Source: Azadirachta indica
Lineage: Eukaryota; Streptophyta; Magnoliopsida; Sapindales; Meliaceae
NCBI GenBank assembly: GCA_022749755.1
Contig: CM040441.1
Location: 10,789,475-10,853,474, forward strand
DNA: 64,000 nt
Direction of reading: 5' to 3'
The position numbers were made by a program, and so were the translations under genes. The notes below the pieces were generated by a model. The model saw nothing but the letters and a program-made list of their open reading frames with translations. It was not told where the DNA came from and ran no database searches. Of the stretch, positions 23,847 to 35,938 are shown piece by piece (positions within the stretch are counted from its first letter, which is position 1; every line of letters begins with the position of its first letter).

Positions 23847-25193
23847 CTCTCAAGCATCCTGCTCCAAAAAACCCAGCTTTTGTTTCTTCTGCCTTTTAGG
23901 TTTCTCCCTACTTTCAACTGGAAAAGAAACTGTTTAGTGTGATGGTGAGCAACTCTTGTGTACCTAAATAACTGCACGGAGTTGAACCAGGCAAGTTAAG
24001 ACCTTTATGCGAAGTTTTCTACATTTTTTTAAGAAAATTTCATTTTAATCTTTTTTTTTCTTTTATTTTATTTTATTCCAGAAAAAAGAACTAAGAAGAG
24101 TAATGAGGCACTCCTAGACAATGTTATTTTTATTTTTGCGCTCTTAAACAGATCATATAAAAGTAATGAACCCCAGCAGTAAATTAATGCATTAAATATT
24201 ACTTTAAAATATTATTATTGTATAACAATTTTAAGTTAAAAACGAAATTGTATCTCCCCTTAAAATTGTGGATAAACGTTTCATATTTTATTAAAAATGT
24301 ATTAAATTTAATAATTTTTTCTTATTTAATGGATTTAGACCCTTAGGGACTAAACTGAATATTTTCCAAACTTCTTGCCTGTTGGGTAATTAAACCAAAG
24401 AACGCATCTAAGGAGCTTGATCTGATCTGATCTGACTGGACATGGAAAGCCTGACTGGACATCTCAAGAAGATGGTGGCCCACTTTCCAAGCCTAGAAAA
24501 CCAACGGCTGATATCACCCGAATGTATTTTCGTTAGGTTATATGCGCAAGTACAGTAATAGAACTGAGTCGTTTTGGTCTATCTGTCTCTGGTTCCTTGG
24601 CTCTCGTCTTCTATTCGTACGGCGAGAGAAGAAGGAAACTAGGTCACACACAGATTTCAGTTCGAAGCTTCACAACGACATTAAAGTTTTGATTTTCAAC
24701 CTTGCTTAAAGAAGGTAAACTCTTTCAAACAGATTAAGAGTTTGTTCTCCTAATTTTTTTTTAAAATTTTTTAACATTGGGGTTTTTGGGAAAGGCGTTA
24801 TCTTTCTGCTTACTCGTATATTAGTTCGATGTACTTCAACCTGGCATTTCAAATTTTGGTCTTCTATTTTGTTTTCTTTCTGTCGCTCTTGTTCTGGGAT
24901 TTTTTTTTTTTTTGTGCGTTTATTTTAGGATATGAAATTGCACTTTTGAGTTTGTTCATCTGAAGCAGGGTTTGGTTACTTGTTATTTTTGTTTTGTTGA
25001 CGAGATTTTATACGTTTTGTTATGTTAAACTTTTGAGCTTTGTGAATATGTCATCACTGTAGGTCTATTTTTTTGGCTTAATTTATAAACTTTTATATCT
25101 GCTTTAAGCGTGCAAACTTTTAGCTGTAATAAATTAATTGATGAGAATTAATTGGTTTTAGTTTATAATTTTTTTCCATTAATTGTCTAGGGC
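23847..25193. promoter_or_regulatory. Divergent POT1/MUSTANG promoter region and MUSTANG leader intron
   Basis: POT1 reads leftward from 23846 and the MUSTANG gene rightward, so this is a shared divergent promoter. The MUSTANG leader seems to start near 24600 and to be split by an intron at 24715-25190 (AAG|GTAAAC ... GTCTAG|GGC), ending three bases before the ATG. A short direct repeat (ctgactggacat, twice) lies at about 24434-24462. Confidence 0.5.
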
Positions 25194-27704
25194 ATGGCCT
25201 CGAAGAAAGTTATTGCTATATGTCAATCAGGTGGTGAGTTTGTGACTAATAAAGATGGATCGTTGTCGTATAATGGAGGCGATGCGTATGCAATAGACAT
25301 TGATGAGGAAACGGAGTTAAATGCTTTCAAGTCAGAAGTATCCGAAATGTTTGGCTTTAGTATTGATAATATGACTATTAAGTACTTTCTTCCTGGGAAC
25401 AAAAAGACTCTTATCAGTGTCTCCAAAGACAAGGATTTCAAGCGCATGCTTAATTTTCTTGGGGATTCCGGGACAGTCGATGTCTTCATCTTGTCCGAAG
25501 AAGCTGCTCGAAATGTCTCTAATATGCCTGCTAGTAGGTAGTGTTTGCTTATTGGTGCTGCAAATATTTTTCTCTTTTCTTTCTTTCCTTCCTTTTTTTT
25601 AAGTTTGGTCCATAATTGCAGCCACTCACAATATGGTACAAAGGTCAAATGCTTTTGCAATCAGTTTCATATAACTATAATTGCTTTGTTTTCTTGGTCA
25701 AAATTGTGAATTTTCCTCTTTGTACCCCAGTGTGAAACCGTGATGTGCTGTGAATGATTGGCCAAACTGGAAGTGATATGAATCATCAATGTGCCTTGGT
25801 TAGTATCTTATGACACTTGATAGTGTAGGTCGAGCAGGACAACTGTGTCAGAGGCTGTGGTTCCTGTTGTTGATCCCGTCGATGCTGTAGTCAATCGAAT
25901 TGTTATGGGTATACCTGATGATACCCCTTTACCTGCTGTTCCTGCTGGCTCTGGTGATGAAGATCATCGTAAAGCTGCACAACAGTGGGAAAACACCATT
26001 ACTGGCGTGGACCAAAGATTTAGTAGTTTCAGTGAATTCCGAGAAGCACTACATAAGTACTCAATTGCACATGGTTTTGCTTACAGATATAAGAAAAACG
26101 ACAGCCATCGTGTTACTGTGAAATGCAAGTGCCAAGGTTGTCCATGGCGGATATATGCATCAAGATTGTCAACCACCCAGTTAGTTTGTATCAAGAAAAT
26201 GAACTCAAAACACACTTGTGAAGGGGCTTCTGTGAAAGCTGGTTATCGGGCAACTAGAGGTTGGGTGGGTAATATTATAAAGGAGAAACTGAAAGCTTCA
26301 CCAAACTACAAACCAAAGGATATTGCTGATGATATCAAAAGGGAATATGGAATTCAACTGAATTATTCCCAGGCATGGCGTGCTAAGGAGATAGCAAGGG
26401 AGCAGCTTCAAGGCTCCTACAAAGATGCGTATACTCTATTGCCGTATCTCTGTGAGAAGATAAAGGAGACGAATCCAGGCAGTGTTGTTACTTTTACCAC
26501 AAAGGATGACTCAAGCTTCCATCGTCTTTTTGTTTCATTTCATGCCTCCATAGCTGGTTTCCAGCAAGGTTGCTGCCCTCTCCTTTTCCTTGATACCACT
26601 CCTTTAAACTCAAAATACCAAGGGACATTGTTGGCTGCAGTAGCTGCAGATGGGAACGATGGTATCTTTCCTGTAGCCTTTGGTGTGGTCGATGCCGAGA
26701 CTGAGGACAACTGGCATTGGTTCTTACAGGAACTAAAATCTGCAGTGTCAATGTCCCAACCGATTACATTTGTTGCTGACTTTCAGAATGGTTTGAAAAA
26801 GTCATTGGCTGAGGTTTTCACTGATTGCTTCCACAGCTATTGTTTACGCCATCTTGCTGAGAAACTTAATAGAGATTTAAAAGGACAGTTTTCTCATGAA
26901 GCTAGACGATTCATGGTTAATGACTTCTATACTGCTGCTTATGCACCCAAATTTGAGGATTTCCAGAGCTCTATTGAGAGCATAAAAGGCATCTCTCCCG
27001 AAGCTTACAATTGGGTGACACAAAGTGAACCAGAGCACTGGGCCAACACTTACTTTGCAGGAGCTAGGTATAACCACATGCAATCGAATTTTGGTCAAGA
27101 GTTCTACAGTTGGGTGTCAGAGGCACATGAGTTGCCCATAACACAGATGATTGATGTATTACGAGGTAAGATGATGGAGTCAATTTATACACGTCGTGTA
27201 GAGTCCAGCCAGTGGTTAACAAAGTTAACGCCATCTAAGGAAGAAATGTTACAAAAGGAAGTTGCTGTTGCTCGGACACTTCAAGTACTACACATAGAGG
27301 GTCCTACTTTTGAGGTTCGAGGAGAGTCTGCTGATGTTGTTGATATTGACCAGTGGGACTGTACTTGCAAAACATGGCGACTAACTGGTTTGCCTTGCTG
27401 CCATGCTATTGCTGTCATTGAATGGGTTGGGAGGAGTCCTTACGATTACTGCTCCAAGTACTTCACAGTTGAGAGTTACCGATTGACGTATGCTGAGTCA
27501 ATTCAACCAGTTCCAAATGTAGACAGACCAGTTCTGTGTGAATCAACTCAGGAGGTAGTTACTGTAACCCCACCACCCACCAAGCGCCCACCAGGCCGGC
27601 CGAAGGTGAAGCAGCCCGAATCAGTGGACATAATTAAACGGCAGCTCCAGTGTAGCAAGTGCAAGGGCCTTGGCCACAATAAGAAGACATGCAAAGATTC
27701 CTAG
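25194..27704 (+). CDS. MUSTANG-family (PB1 + MULE transposase-derived) protein
   Basis: Two coding exons, 25194-25537 and 25829-27704, 2220 nt, 739 aa. Residues about 1-110 form a PB1 domain. The MuDR DNA-binding domain follows (CKCQGCPWRIYAS), then the MULE transposase core: LFLDTTPLNSKYQGTLLAA with the first catalytic Asp, ITFVADFQNGLKK with the second, and CLRHLAEKLNRDL. Then come a SWIM zinc finger (CTCKTWRLTGLPCCHAI), an AT-hook-like KRPPGRPKV and a zinc knuckle (CSKCKGLGHNKKTC). The PB1 plus transposase plan is that of the MUGB branch of MUSTANG genes, domesticated from Mutator transposases and needed for normal growth and reproduction in Arabidopsis. The frame is fully open, and no terminal inverted repeats were seen around it. 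It is divergent to POT1. Confidence 0.93.
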
Positions 27705-29757
27705 TACAGATGTTAAGATAATTTAAATAGGTATTTTAGTCTCCATAGTTTTCCATCTATATAACTTACAACATTGCAGTTTTACTTATGCATAGGCATC
27801 ATATTCTCTTGAAACAGTGGCCATGCTCATTTTGTGCCTATCACCAACTTACCATTGAATTTAAGGACCAGATTTATGCGTGTAGATCCCTATGGTTCAT
27901 ATATGTTTCAAAAGACCTTCACAAGATATGAGACATTCTTTTAGAATTTGAGTTAATAATTATAATCCAGGGAATCTTAATTGTTCAGTTCATATATTTT
28001 CTGGTTTTATTTTCATCGAAAGAATGCTACTCTTAATACTCTTAGGAAAGATATGTGCATGTGTCTTTGAATATGATTTGAAGAGCTTTCTGGACCTGGA
28101 TTTATAACCTTTGTTGTAGCAACCTGCTTTTTCTTAAATATGGAAATTAAATATCCAATCATGGAACATATATTTCGTGGTCCAAGGCAAGTTTTATGAT
28201 GAGTACCTTTAATGCATATGCTGTCTTACATTATAAGTTAGCTTAATTGCCATCTTGCAATGGAGTTATGAATTACCAATAAAAAAGCATTTGGGTGAGT
28301 TGAATTATAGAAGTCCAGGGTCGTTGCCAATAGTTGATAATACCCTCGGTGGTATCTGTATCATTGTTCTTTGTATTCACTTCTGTTCAAAATGTCAACT
28401 ATTCAGTATTTTTTTGACATTATTTGGGTGTAGCATATGTCCAGTTTGATACAACTAAATTACTCTGTTGTGTTGTGAACAGAATTAGTGTCAAAGTACG
28501 ATGCACTTTATTCTGAACTATTAACAAGTCTGACATATGAAGAGATTCGGCGAAGACATGGTGCTTGGTACCTTTTCCAATCATGTATTTACAATGTATT
28601 TAATTTCTTATGCTTCTTGTATGCACTCCCATGTTGTGACCTGGGGAAGCAGTGTAACTTAAGCTTTAACTTGTTGATGTTAGGCAGTGAACAAATTTCT
28701 CTTCAAATTTATATTAAATTGCATGCACTTCAAAGTATCATAATTTGGTGTTGTGCATCGTTGCTGATAGTTTAGTTGAAGTTAACATTGGCTGCTCACT
28801 TGGATTTTCCTTGATATAGATTGGTCTTTCATCCTCTGCCATCACTCGTCATCATTGCTGGCCGAGTCATTGCACATGTTGTAGATGCATTGAGTTTAAT
28901 TTTTCATTAATATACTGCATAATGAGTGTCGATGATGTTATTTTTGTCAATTTTACAGTTAAAATTTGTGTACAGAACAGCTTGTAGCAAGCTTAAGGAT
29001 ACAAGCTCTCCTTGAGGAAATCTGCTGCTGTTGATTTTGTTAGTGTGCGTTCGATTTTTCTTTGAATCTGCACTGTATTTTGTACAGAAAATTTGTAATA
29101 TGATTGATTGCAAATTGGGCCTAATTACTTCTTCCATATAAGCAGTAAGAGTGAGTTGATATGATTGCTTGTTCGTAACTGTATCACATAAGAATACACA
29201 AAACCACCCTGCAAAATTTTGATATCACAGATTTTTGTTACAACTAAATATTAACGCATCTCAATCAAATTTGGGCTCAGTTGGAGCTCTAATCCAAATA
29301 TCAATTATCATCATGATTTTTGATTTGAGAGTTGCGTACATACACGCTTACTGGACTGGAAATTAAACGAAACAGATCGAAAAGCTAAGCTAGTAGTAGC
29401 TGTAGGTTGTGGATATAATTCTCGAAACAGAGGAGAGCGGTAAGTTAACACGGATATGACATTATGACGTACAGAGCAAGCAACAAAATGGAGAACAAAA
29501 CTAGACAAAACTAAACTACGCTAAAGCCCGAAATCACAAATGAACGAACAGCAAAGTGATAAACGCAATGTTTTGAAGCAGCCTAGCCTATCTGCAAAAT
29601 TTCTCCGATGCTTTTCATTTTGCAAAAGAATGACACGTTACAGTGACTTCCGACTGCACTGCGCATTCAGTCGGTGCATGATGTTACCAATTAGACACGC
29701 ACAGAGCTTGGTGTTCTGAACCGTCATAACCATTTGCCACTTGTTGCTCTTTCTACG

Positions 29758-29766
29758 ACACGTGGC
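29758..29766 (+). promoter_or_regulatory. ABRE (ACACGTGGC) in LEA promoter
   Basis: A perfect abscisic-acid-response G-box lies about 245 bp upstream of the LEA start codon. It is followed closely by a CCGAC core at 29769-29773. Position and sequence suit bZIP/ABF control of a seed or dehydration gene. Confidence 0.6.
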
Positions 29767-29852
29767 ATCCGACAATTACTTCCAATGTCTGACGGCTTGC
29801 CACGCCTCACCGCTGCAGTCGTTCTGATACTCATCACCTCCTTCACTTCGCT

Positions 29853-29861
29853 GCATAAAAC
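29853..29861 (+). promoter_or_regulatory. TATA-like box of LEA gene
   Basis: The sequence gcataaaac lies about 155 bp before the LEA ATG and 87 bp after the ABRE, a plausible core promoter position. Confidence 0.4.
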
Positions 29862-30010
29862 CCCCCGTATTCCCCACTTCCCACAGCTCAGTTCAGTTTT
29901 TTTATCTGTTGAAAAAACCATTTACGTCTGTCATTCTCATTTCTCTGAATTATCGTCATAATAATACATACGTTAATACGTGACTAGTATTTAATTTTAT
30001 TAAATATACC

Positions 30011-31032
30011 ATGGCTTTGAAGCGAAGTTCTCGGTTCGATGTTTGGTTGACGGTGGCGATGCTGATGGTGCTGGTGTTCGAGATGAGTTGCAGCTGCAGC
30101 AGTGCGGGGCATACGGAGCAAGAAGGTGAAGACCTTGAGCACTTGAAACTTAAGACAAAACAAGTTGGAGATAAGGCAGAGCAGACGGAGCAAGAGGCTA
30201 AAGAAGCGTCAGAATCTTGGACGGAGTGGGCGAAAGAGAAAATCGCCGGCGGACTTGGGCTTAAAGGAGAGGAAGCCAAGGAGGCTGCAAAGAAGGGTTA
30301 TGATTCCGCCGCTGAAACTGCTAAAAAGCACAAACAGAAAGTTGAGGAAGCGGCTTCAGGTTCTATTAATTTGCTCCACAATAATTAAACGTTTTTGAAT
30401 TTGGTGTTGCATATATATATATATATATGTATATAAAGAGGAAGCAATAATATGGATTTGTGGCTGTCGATGTTTGATCATGAGCAGGAGCAGGGCAATA
30501 CAGCAAGGAGAAAGCGAGGGAAACGAAGAATGCAGCGAGTGAAATGACAAATGCTGCGAAGGAAAGAACAATGGAAGCAATGCATAAAGCATCGGAGAAG
30601 GCAAGTGAAATGAAGGATGCAGCACCGGAGCAGGCGAGCGAGACAACGAATAAAGCTGCGGAGAAAGTAGAGGAAGCGAAGGAAAGAGCACGGAGAAGTG
30701 CAGAAGATGCAAAAGAGAAGGCGCGCAGCGCGAAGGATGGGGCAGAAGAGAAAGCAAAGGAAGCAAAAGAGTGGGCAAGTGAAAAAACTGAGGAAGCGAA
30801 GCTAGGTGCGGATCAGGAAAGCATGAGGAAGCAGGAAGGTGAGACAGAAGGAGAGCATTTAAATTGGGCAAAGGAGAAAGCAAAACAAGGCTACGATGCT
30901 GCGAAGAACAAAGCTGAGGAGACGTTAGAATCAGCCAAGGAGAAAATTGCTTCGAATTACGAGGCAGCAAAGCAGAAGTCACAAGAGTCGAAAGATAATT
31001 TGGGTGGTCGTGGGCGTGACGAGGAGCTTTGA
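30011..31032 (+). CDS. Secretory-type LEA_4 protein
   Basis: Two exons, 30011-30359 and 30488-31032, 894 nt, 297 aa. The start has a signal peptide: basic KRSSR, a hydrophobic VWLTVAMLMVLVF, and a Cys/Ser-rich likely cleavage region near residue 32. The rest is highly charged and made of irregular 11-residue repeats (forms like EKAKEAKEWAS and KAAEKVEEAKE), typical of group 3/LEA_4 proteins that become amphipathic helices on drying. The last residues, GRDEEL, resemble an ER-retention signal but are not canonical HDEL/KDEL. LEA proteins protect membranes and proteins during desiccation; the secretory location is inferred. The intron includes an (AT)n tract at 30410-30428. The upstream ABRE suggests abscisic-acid control. 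Confidence 0.88.
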
Positions 31033-31471
31033 TTAATAATAATAAGCAGCATTTGTATTTGCATTTGCATGCAACATGTTTAGCTTCGTTCTATTCAGTT
31101 CTTTAACCGAGGTTTTTTTTTAGAGATTCTAATTCTATCATGCTTTTAATTTGGTTGTGTTTAATGTACACGTAAAAGTTTTATTTCTGAATTTTAGGCT
31201 TTGTTTTATTTTGTACGTGGGTATGTTTATATATCTCTTTTGCCAATAATATATGTACAAAAGAAAATATTTAATACGTACATTGTGTAAATAATAAATA
31301 AATATAACATGTGCATACAAATTTAAAGTTGGTGGGTGGTCAAGTCCTTTCAGCTGGCCGGGAAAACCTTAAATGTTAGGCCCATATAACCATTTACGCT
31401 GTTGAAGATAATATACCACCGATCTCAGACAACAAATTAACGCATTAAAATGTCAGCTAGCTATAGCTACA

Positions 31472-31515
31472 ATGTATGTATGTATGTATGTATGTATGTA
31501 TGTATGTATGTATGT
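31472..31515. repeat. (ATGT)n microsatellite
   Basis: Eleven uninterrupted ATGT units, one of the longest simple repeats in the window and likely to vary in length. Confidence 0.95.
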
Positions 31516-32870
31516 GGTGGGTTAATTTGGTATATAATTGTTTGATCAGATCTTGTGGTTAAAATATTAAGACAGCTGGTTGGAAAGGCATGGGAGATTT
31601 TATAAACCATACGTAATGATAGTTATCTAGCTAGGACAGGTGTTTTTGTTATATACATATAAGAAAATGATATTTATTTATGTATACGGTATAACAGAGC
31701 CGCCCTGATGGCGATGGGGCAATTTTTGACCTTCACAAATATTACATAGAAATTAGAAAATAAATGGAAATATAATTAATATAATTATATATTGTATGAT
31801 TTGTATTGGTTGTGAATTAATTAATTAATTGCAATTATTAATATTAAATATAATTTATTACTGATGGCAGATTAATTAGAATCTGCAGCTTACCTAATTT
31901 GCTTGCTTGGAATCACGAATTGCAAATTAAAGCAGAAATCACAAGAGTTGAATGATAGCTATAGCTTAATTTTCCGAAAAAGGATTGTGACCACGACCAA
32001 TTGACCATCCCCACATTCAAAAACAAAACCTTGAACTTGATGGTCCGCGTTGGGGTTTGCCTGCTCACAAATATTTGGTTGTCTAATTTGTCGTAATAAT
32101 GCCAAATGTAATCTATTATTAATTAATTAATTTCCTGGATATCTACACAAATTTAATTAAATTAATATCTGGAGGGCTGGATGCATCCATTCATCCATGC
32201 ATGCATGCGCTGCGCTGCGCTGCGCTTACTACTTACCAGTAATAATAATATATGGAAGAATACAACATAAATATAATGTTAACTCATTCCTAGCTTTTGG
32301 TTTCCAAATCTTAGAAATTACTATGAGTAGTCGAAAATAAAATAACATGAATGGTTGCTTTCTGTATTCATTTGTATGCTTGCTTGTAAATTAATTGCAC
32401 TAATTAAAATTAATTTATTCATGGGCCCGGCTCAGGGGTCCATTCATTAATTTCACATACATATATATTTTGATGTTAACACATAACTCATTCACGTGCA
32501 ATGCAGTGCAGTGCAGTGCAGTGCCGGTGCACCAACTATCAACGCTTTCAGCTTTGAAATTGACAATTTATTAGACTGACTTACCAGAAAATTAAGACGT
32601 GAAAATTAAAAATAAAATAAAATAAATTGGGATCTATATTTGTATATATTCTATATTACGTGGATAGTTACTTTGGCATGCACATCCGTCCCATGCCAAT
32701 TCAATAAATTAAGAAATTTATTTTTCAAAAATTTAAAATTTATTTTTTATAAATAAATTTTCAGCCATATTTTAACAAATATCTAATATTGTTTCTATTT
32801 TATAGTATCAACCGATTTGATGACGACCAAAAATTTGGATTTTGAATTTTTTTTTTTAAAAAAAGCACAT

Positions 32871-32915
32871 TATTAATTAATTAATTAATTAATTAATTAA
32901 TTAATTAATTAATTA
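32871..32915. repeat. (TTAA)n microsatellite
   Basis: About 45 bp of alternating TTAA, self-complementary and able to form a cruciform. Confidence 0.95.
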
Positions 32916-33097
32916 TTATAAGTTATCATAATTAATAAGCAAACACAATTTGGTTCGGTACCACATTTTTAATTAAACAAATAATTAAAAATTGCCTCTA
33001 CAAATTAAATAACGAACTACTCATATCATATTGCCAGATTGCTAGCTACAATCTTATCCATTAATTGATTCTTCCCTATATTATTTTTAATTGATTA

Positions 33098-33124
33098 CAT
33101 ATATATATATATATATATATATAT
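33098..33124. repeat. (AT)n microsatellite
   Basis: About 13 uninterrupted AT units in the gene-free block. Confidence 0.95.
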
Positions 33125-33474
33125 GCTTTGTGTACAAGTTAGAACAAGATTAATTGATATGCGGACAAACATAGAATTAATATAGTTCTCCCAGAAGGGT
33201 TTTAAACGAAGATACGTAGAAAAGATAGAATAATTTAGATTTTTCCAACTTATAACGTAATACATAAATTAAATAAACTTGTTTGTTTACAATTTTCAAT
33301 ACATTCGTTGCGATTTCCCCGGTTTTCCCTGAAAGCTGCCTAGCTATATATACTCTTATGTATATATCCTAATCCGATTAATTCGTCTAACCAAAGCAAT
33401 TAATATTATAATAAAAGTTAATTTCAATTTCACACGTACTTACGCAACAGAAAACTTCTACTCTTCCGAGTTTG

Positions 33475-33508
33475 AAGTTGAATTTGAATTTGAATTTGAA
33501 TTTGAATT
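33475..33508. repeat. (GAATTT)n microsatellite
   Basis: Five or so hexamer units in the gene-free block between LEA and CIPK1. Confidence 0.9.
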
Positions 33509-35908
33509 ACTCTTTATTAATCTTTTGTTCTTCCTTTTTGGCAATCTTAAGATAGGATAAGATAATTAATTTGAATTTTCTTCGAGAAAATTATCAAGAT
33601 ATGTAATTGACTCTATCATCATCTCATCTTCTACAACATTAATTAACTTATATATACATATATTAAGATGATGGTATGCATATTGTATACTCTACCTTAA
33701 TTAATTGGTTGTTGGAAGGGAACATAAAAGTCTTCATATATATATTAAAAAATTATAATAACACATTTATCACATTCTCGCATTAATTTGTACAGTTAAT
33801 TTTGTATAAGAGTATAGTTTTTCTCGTGAGAATATATGATATGTTTGTATGACGTTTGTATATTTTGGTATTCTTTAAATGAATAAAAAATAAATTAAAA
33901 GCATTTTCATTTATTCTAAATTTAATTAGAATACTTTTTTTTTTTACCCAAAATAATAAAATTTTAGCAACAATTTAATTGTCAATAATTGAGGTTGATT
34001 GCATACTGCACTATATATGATGACGTAAGTTGAGTTGCAAATTAAGAGGGCTAACCTATAAAATGTTGCTTAAAACAAGCGAAGCAAAAACACAAAAAAA
34101 AAAAATGTTAGAAAAAGAAAAAAGATTCCACTTTCAAATAATTTTTTTTTTAAAAAAAATGTATTTGACTTGGTCATTATATTCTAGAACCATTAATTAA
34201 CGTCAAATTTATAACATTTTTACCGTCACATGTTACACGGGATGTTATAAGGTACATTATCCAATTAATACATTATTATTATAACTTATTAAATTAGTTA
34301 ATTAATTAACTACTTAAATTGAAATTAAGTTGATGGTACGCCTTGCGGACCTAAATTGGTTGTTGAAACAGACAGTGTTTGTACTCGAGCATATATTGCT
34401 CAAGATTTTTAAAAAATAATAATTTATTTTTAAAAAAATGTAGGATGCATATCATTTTCAAAATTTAGTTAAAATTACAATATTTTTATTTGAAATAATA
34501 AAAAGTGAAACAAAATTTTGAAAATATATTTTCAGTGAGAACAGGACACGTGAATCTTATTATTAAAACACATTATATATGTAAAAATCAATAATCTTAA
34601 ATAAATAGAAGAGAGTTAAGTTTTAAAATTGTTTCTAATTTAATATAAATATATATGGAACAAGATCAATGATTTTTTTTTTTTTTACACAATTTTTTAC
34701 ATTAAATATAAATATTAGATTTAAACATATCAAATTATGTAATTAATATATAATTAATGTATATATTAAATGTAATATTAATCATTAAATATGTTTAAAT
34801 TTAATAACTTACATTTAATACTTAAAAAAAAAAAAACCCTTAATCTTACCCCTATATATAATTGATGATGGCCGAGGTATCTGAGAAATATCTTTATAAT
34901 TGACATTTTATAAGCAATTAATATTATTGAGAATAAATGATAGAATCAAGTACGGCGCAATAATATGGCTTAACAAATTGCTTTCCGAAAACAAGAAAAA
35001 AAATCAAAAGTGTTTTCAAGATAGGGGAATTAATGGTGTAGAACATGTGCTTGCTGTAGCTAATAATTCATCAGGACCCAAGAATTAAAAATATTAATAA
35101 TGGGCAATCCCATAAATGTTTTCAGATTTTTTTCTTTTTCTAAATATGGTGTGATCAAAATTTAAATAACTTATATTCACATTTTTTTAAAAAAAAAAAA
35201 AAATAGAGGGAAGTTGCTTGTAGGATGTTGTGAATTAGGAAAATTAAAAAATAAAATAAAAAAGGCAATAGCTTTGGTGAACCTAAAGACATGAAAGGAG
35301 CACATGGATTGTTGGTTTGATCATAAGAAAAATGAAATTACCCTAATCTAAGTTGAGTTTCAATTCAAACATATATACGATGAAAAAACTGATTTGTTGC
35401 CGTCATCAAAATACTTAATTAATATAAAATATTCATTATATATGAAAAATAACTCTATATACACACATTAAATCAAGCTAGTGCTGTCGCATGCTTCCAC
35501 GTATAAACAAACCCAATTGACTGACTACTATAATTTTATTTTTAAGCTAAATTAACTTTATACATGCACATAGTTTTTAGGAAATAATAATAAATCCATT
35601 AATTTATGTTAGTTTTAAGGAATACTATATTATTAATTTTAAGAATTTCAACGGCCGGTGGGAGTGGGGACTGGCGTGGCAGCGTCCCCACCGTCAGAAC
35701 GTGTGTGCCCAACAGTTTTGGGGTTGGGGATGGTGCAATTAATTAATTAATTAATTAATTAATTGAATGGATAGAAAGGTGAAAACAAATTATTATGTAT
35801 CTAATCATTACGTTTTAAGGTAGAGCAAAATGAAAAACCCCCGGCCACATAATCCACGACTTAGAGAAATTTTTCAAAATTAAAAATATTTAAAAACCAC
35901 CCAAATGT

Positions 35909-35938
35909 CCACGTCATCAACTACCAAATCCACGTGGG
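35909..35938 (+). promoter_or_regulatory. Paired bZIP-type sites upstream of CIPK1
   Basis: CCACGTCA at 35909-35916 and CCACGTGGG at 35930-35938, both ACGT cores in the same orientation. They are 21 bp apart, two helical turns, about 1 kb upstream of the likely CIPK1 transcription start. A role is inferred only. Confidence 0.35.

Larger units (their letters stand above)
27705..30010. other. Intergenic, MUSTANG to LEA
   Basis: About 2.3 kb. The left part is probably the MUSTANG 3' UTR. A possible small exon-like open segment lies at about 28483-28563, with an AG before it and GT after it; I do not recognise it. The right 400 bp is the LEA promoter. No confident gene. Confidence 0.45.

Noticed and set aside
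25223..25660. Minus-strand open frame of 145 codons
   Set aside because: Antisense to the PB1 exon of the MUSTANG gene.
30356..30982. Long minus-strand open frame (208 codons)
   Set aside because: It is antisense to LEA exon 2. The repeated Lys/Glu/Ala codons of the LEA 11-mers give a stop-free Leu/Ser/Pro-rich reverse frame with no domain.
31472..31515. Regular repeats considered as a CRISPR array
   Set aside because: Units are four bases with no spacers; it is a plain microsatellite in a plant genome.
34900..35088. Small plus-strand frame of 62 codons
   Set aside because: Lys/Asn-rich translation of AT-rich spacer, without domain or promoter context.
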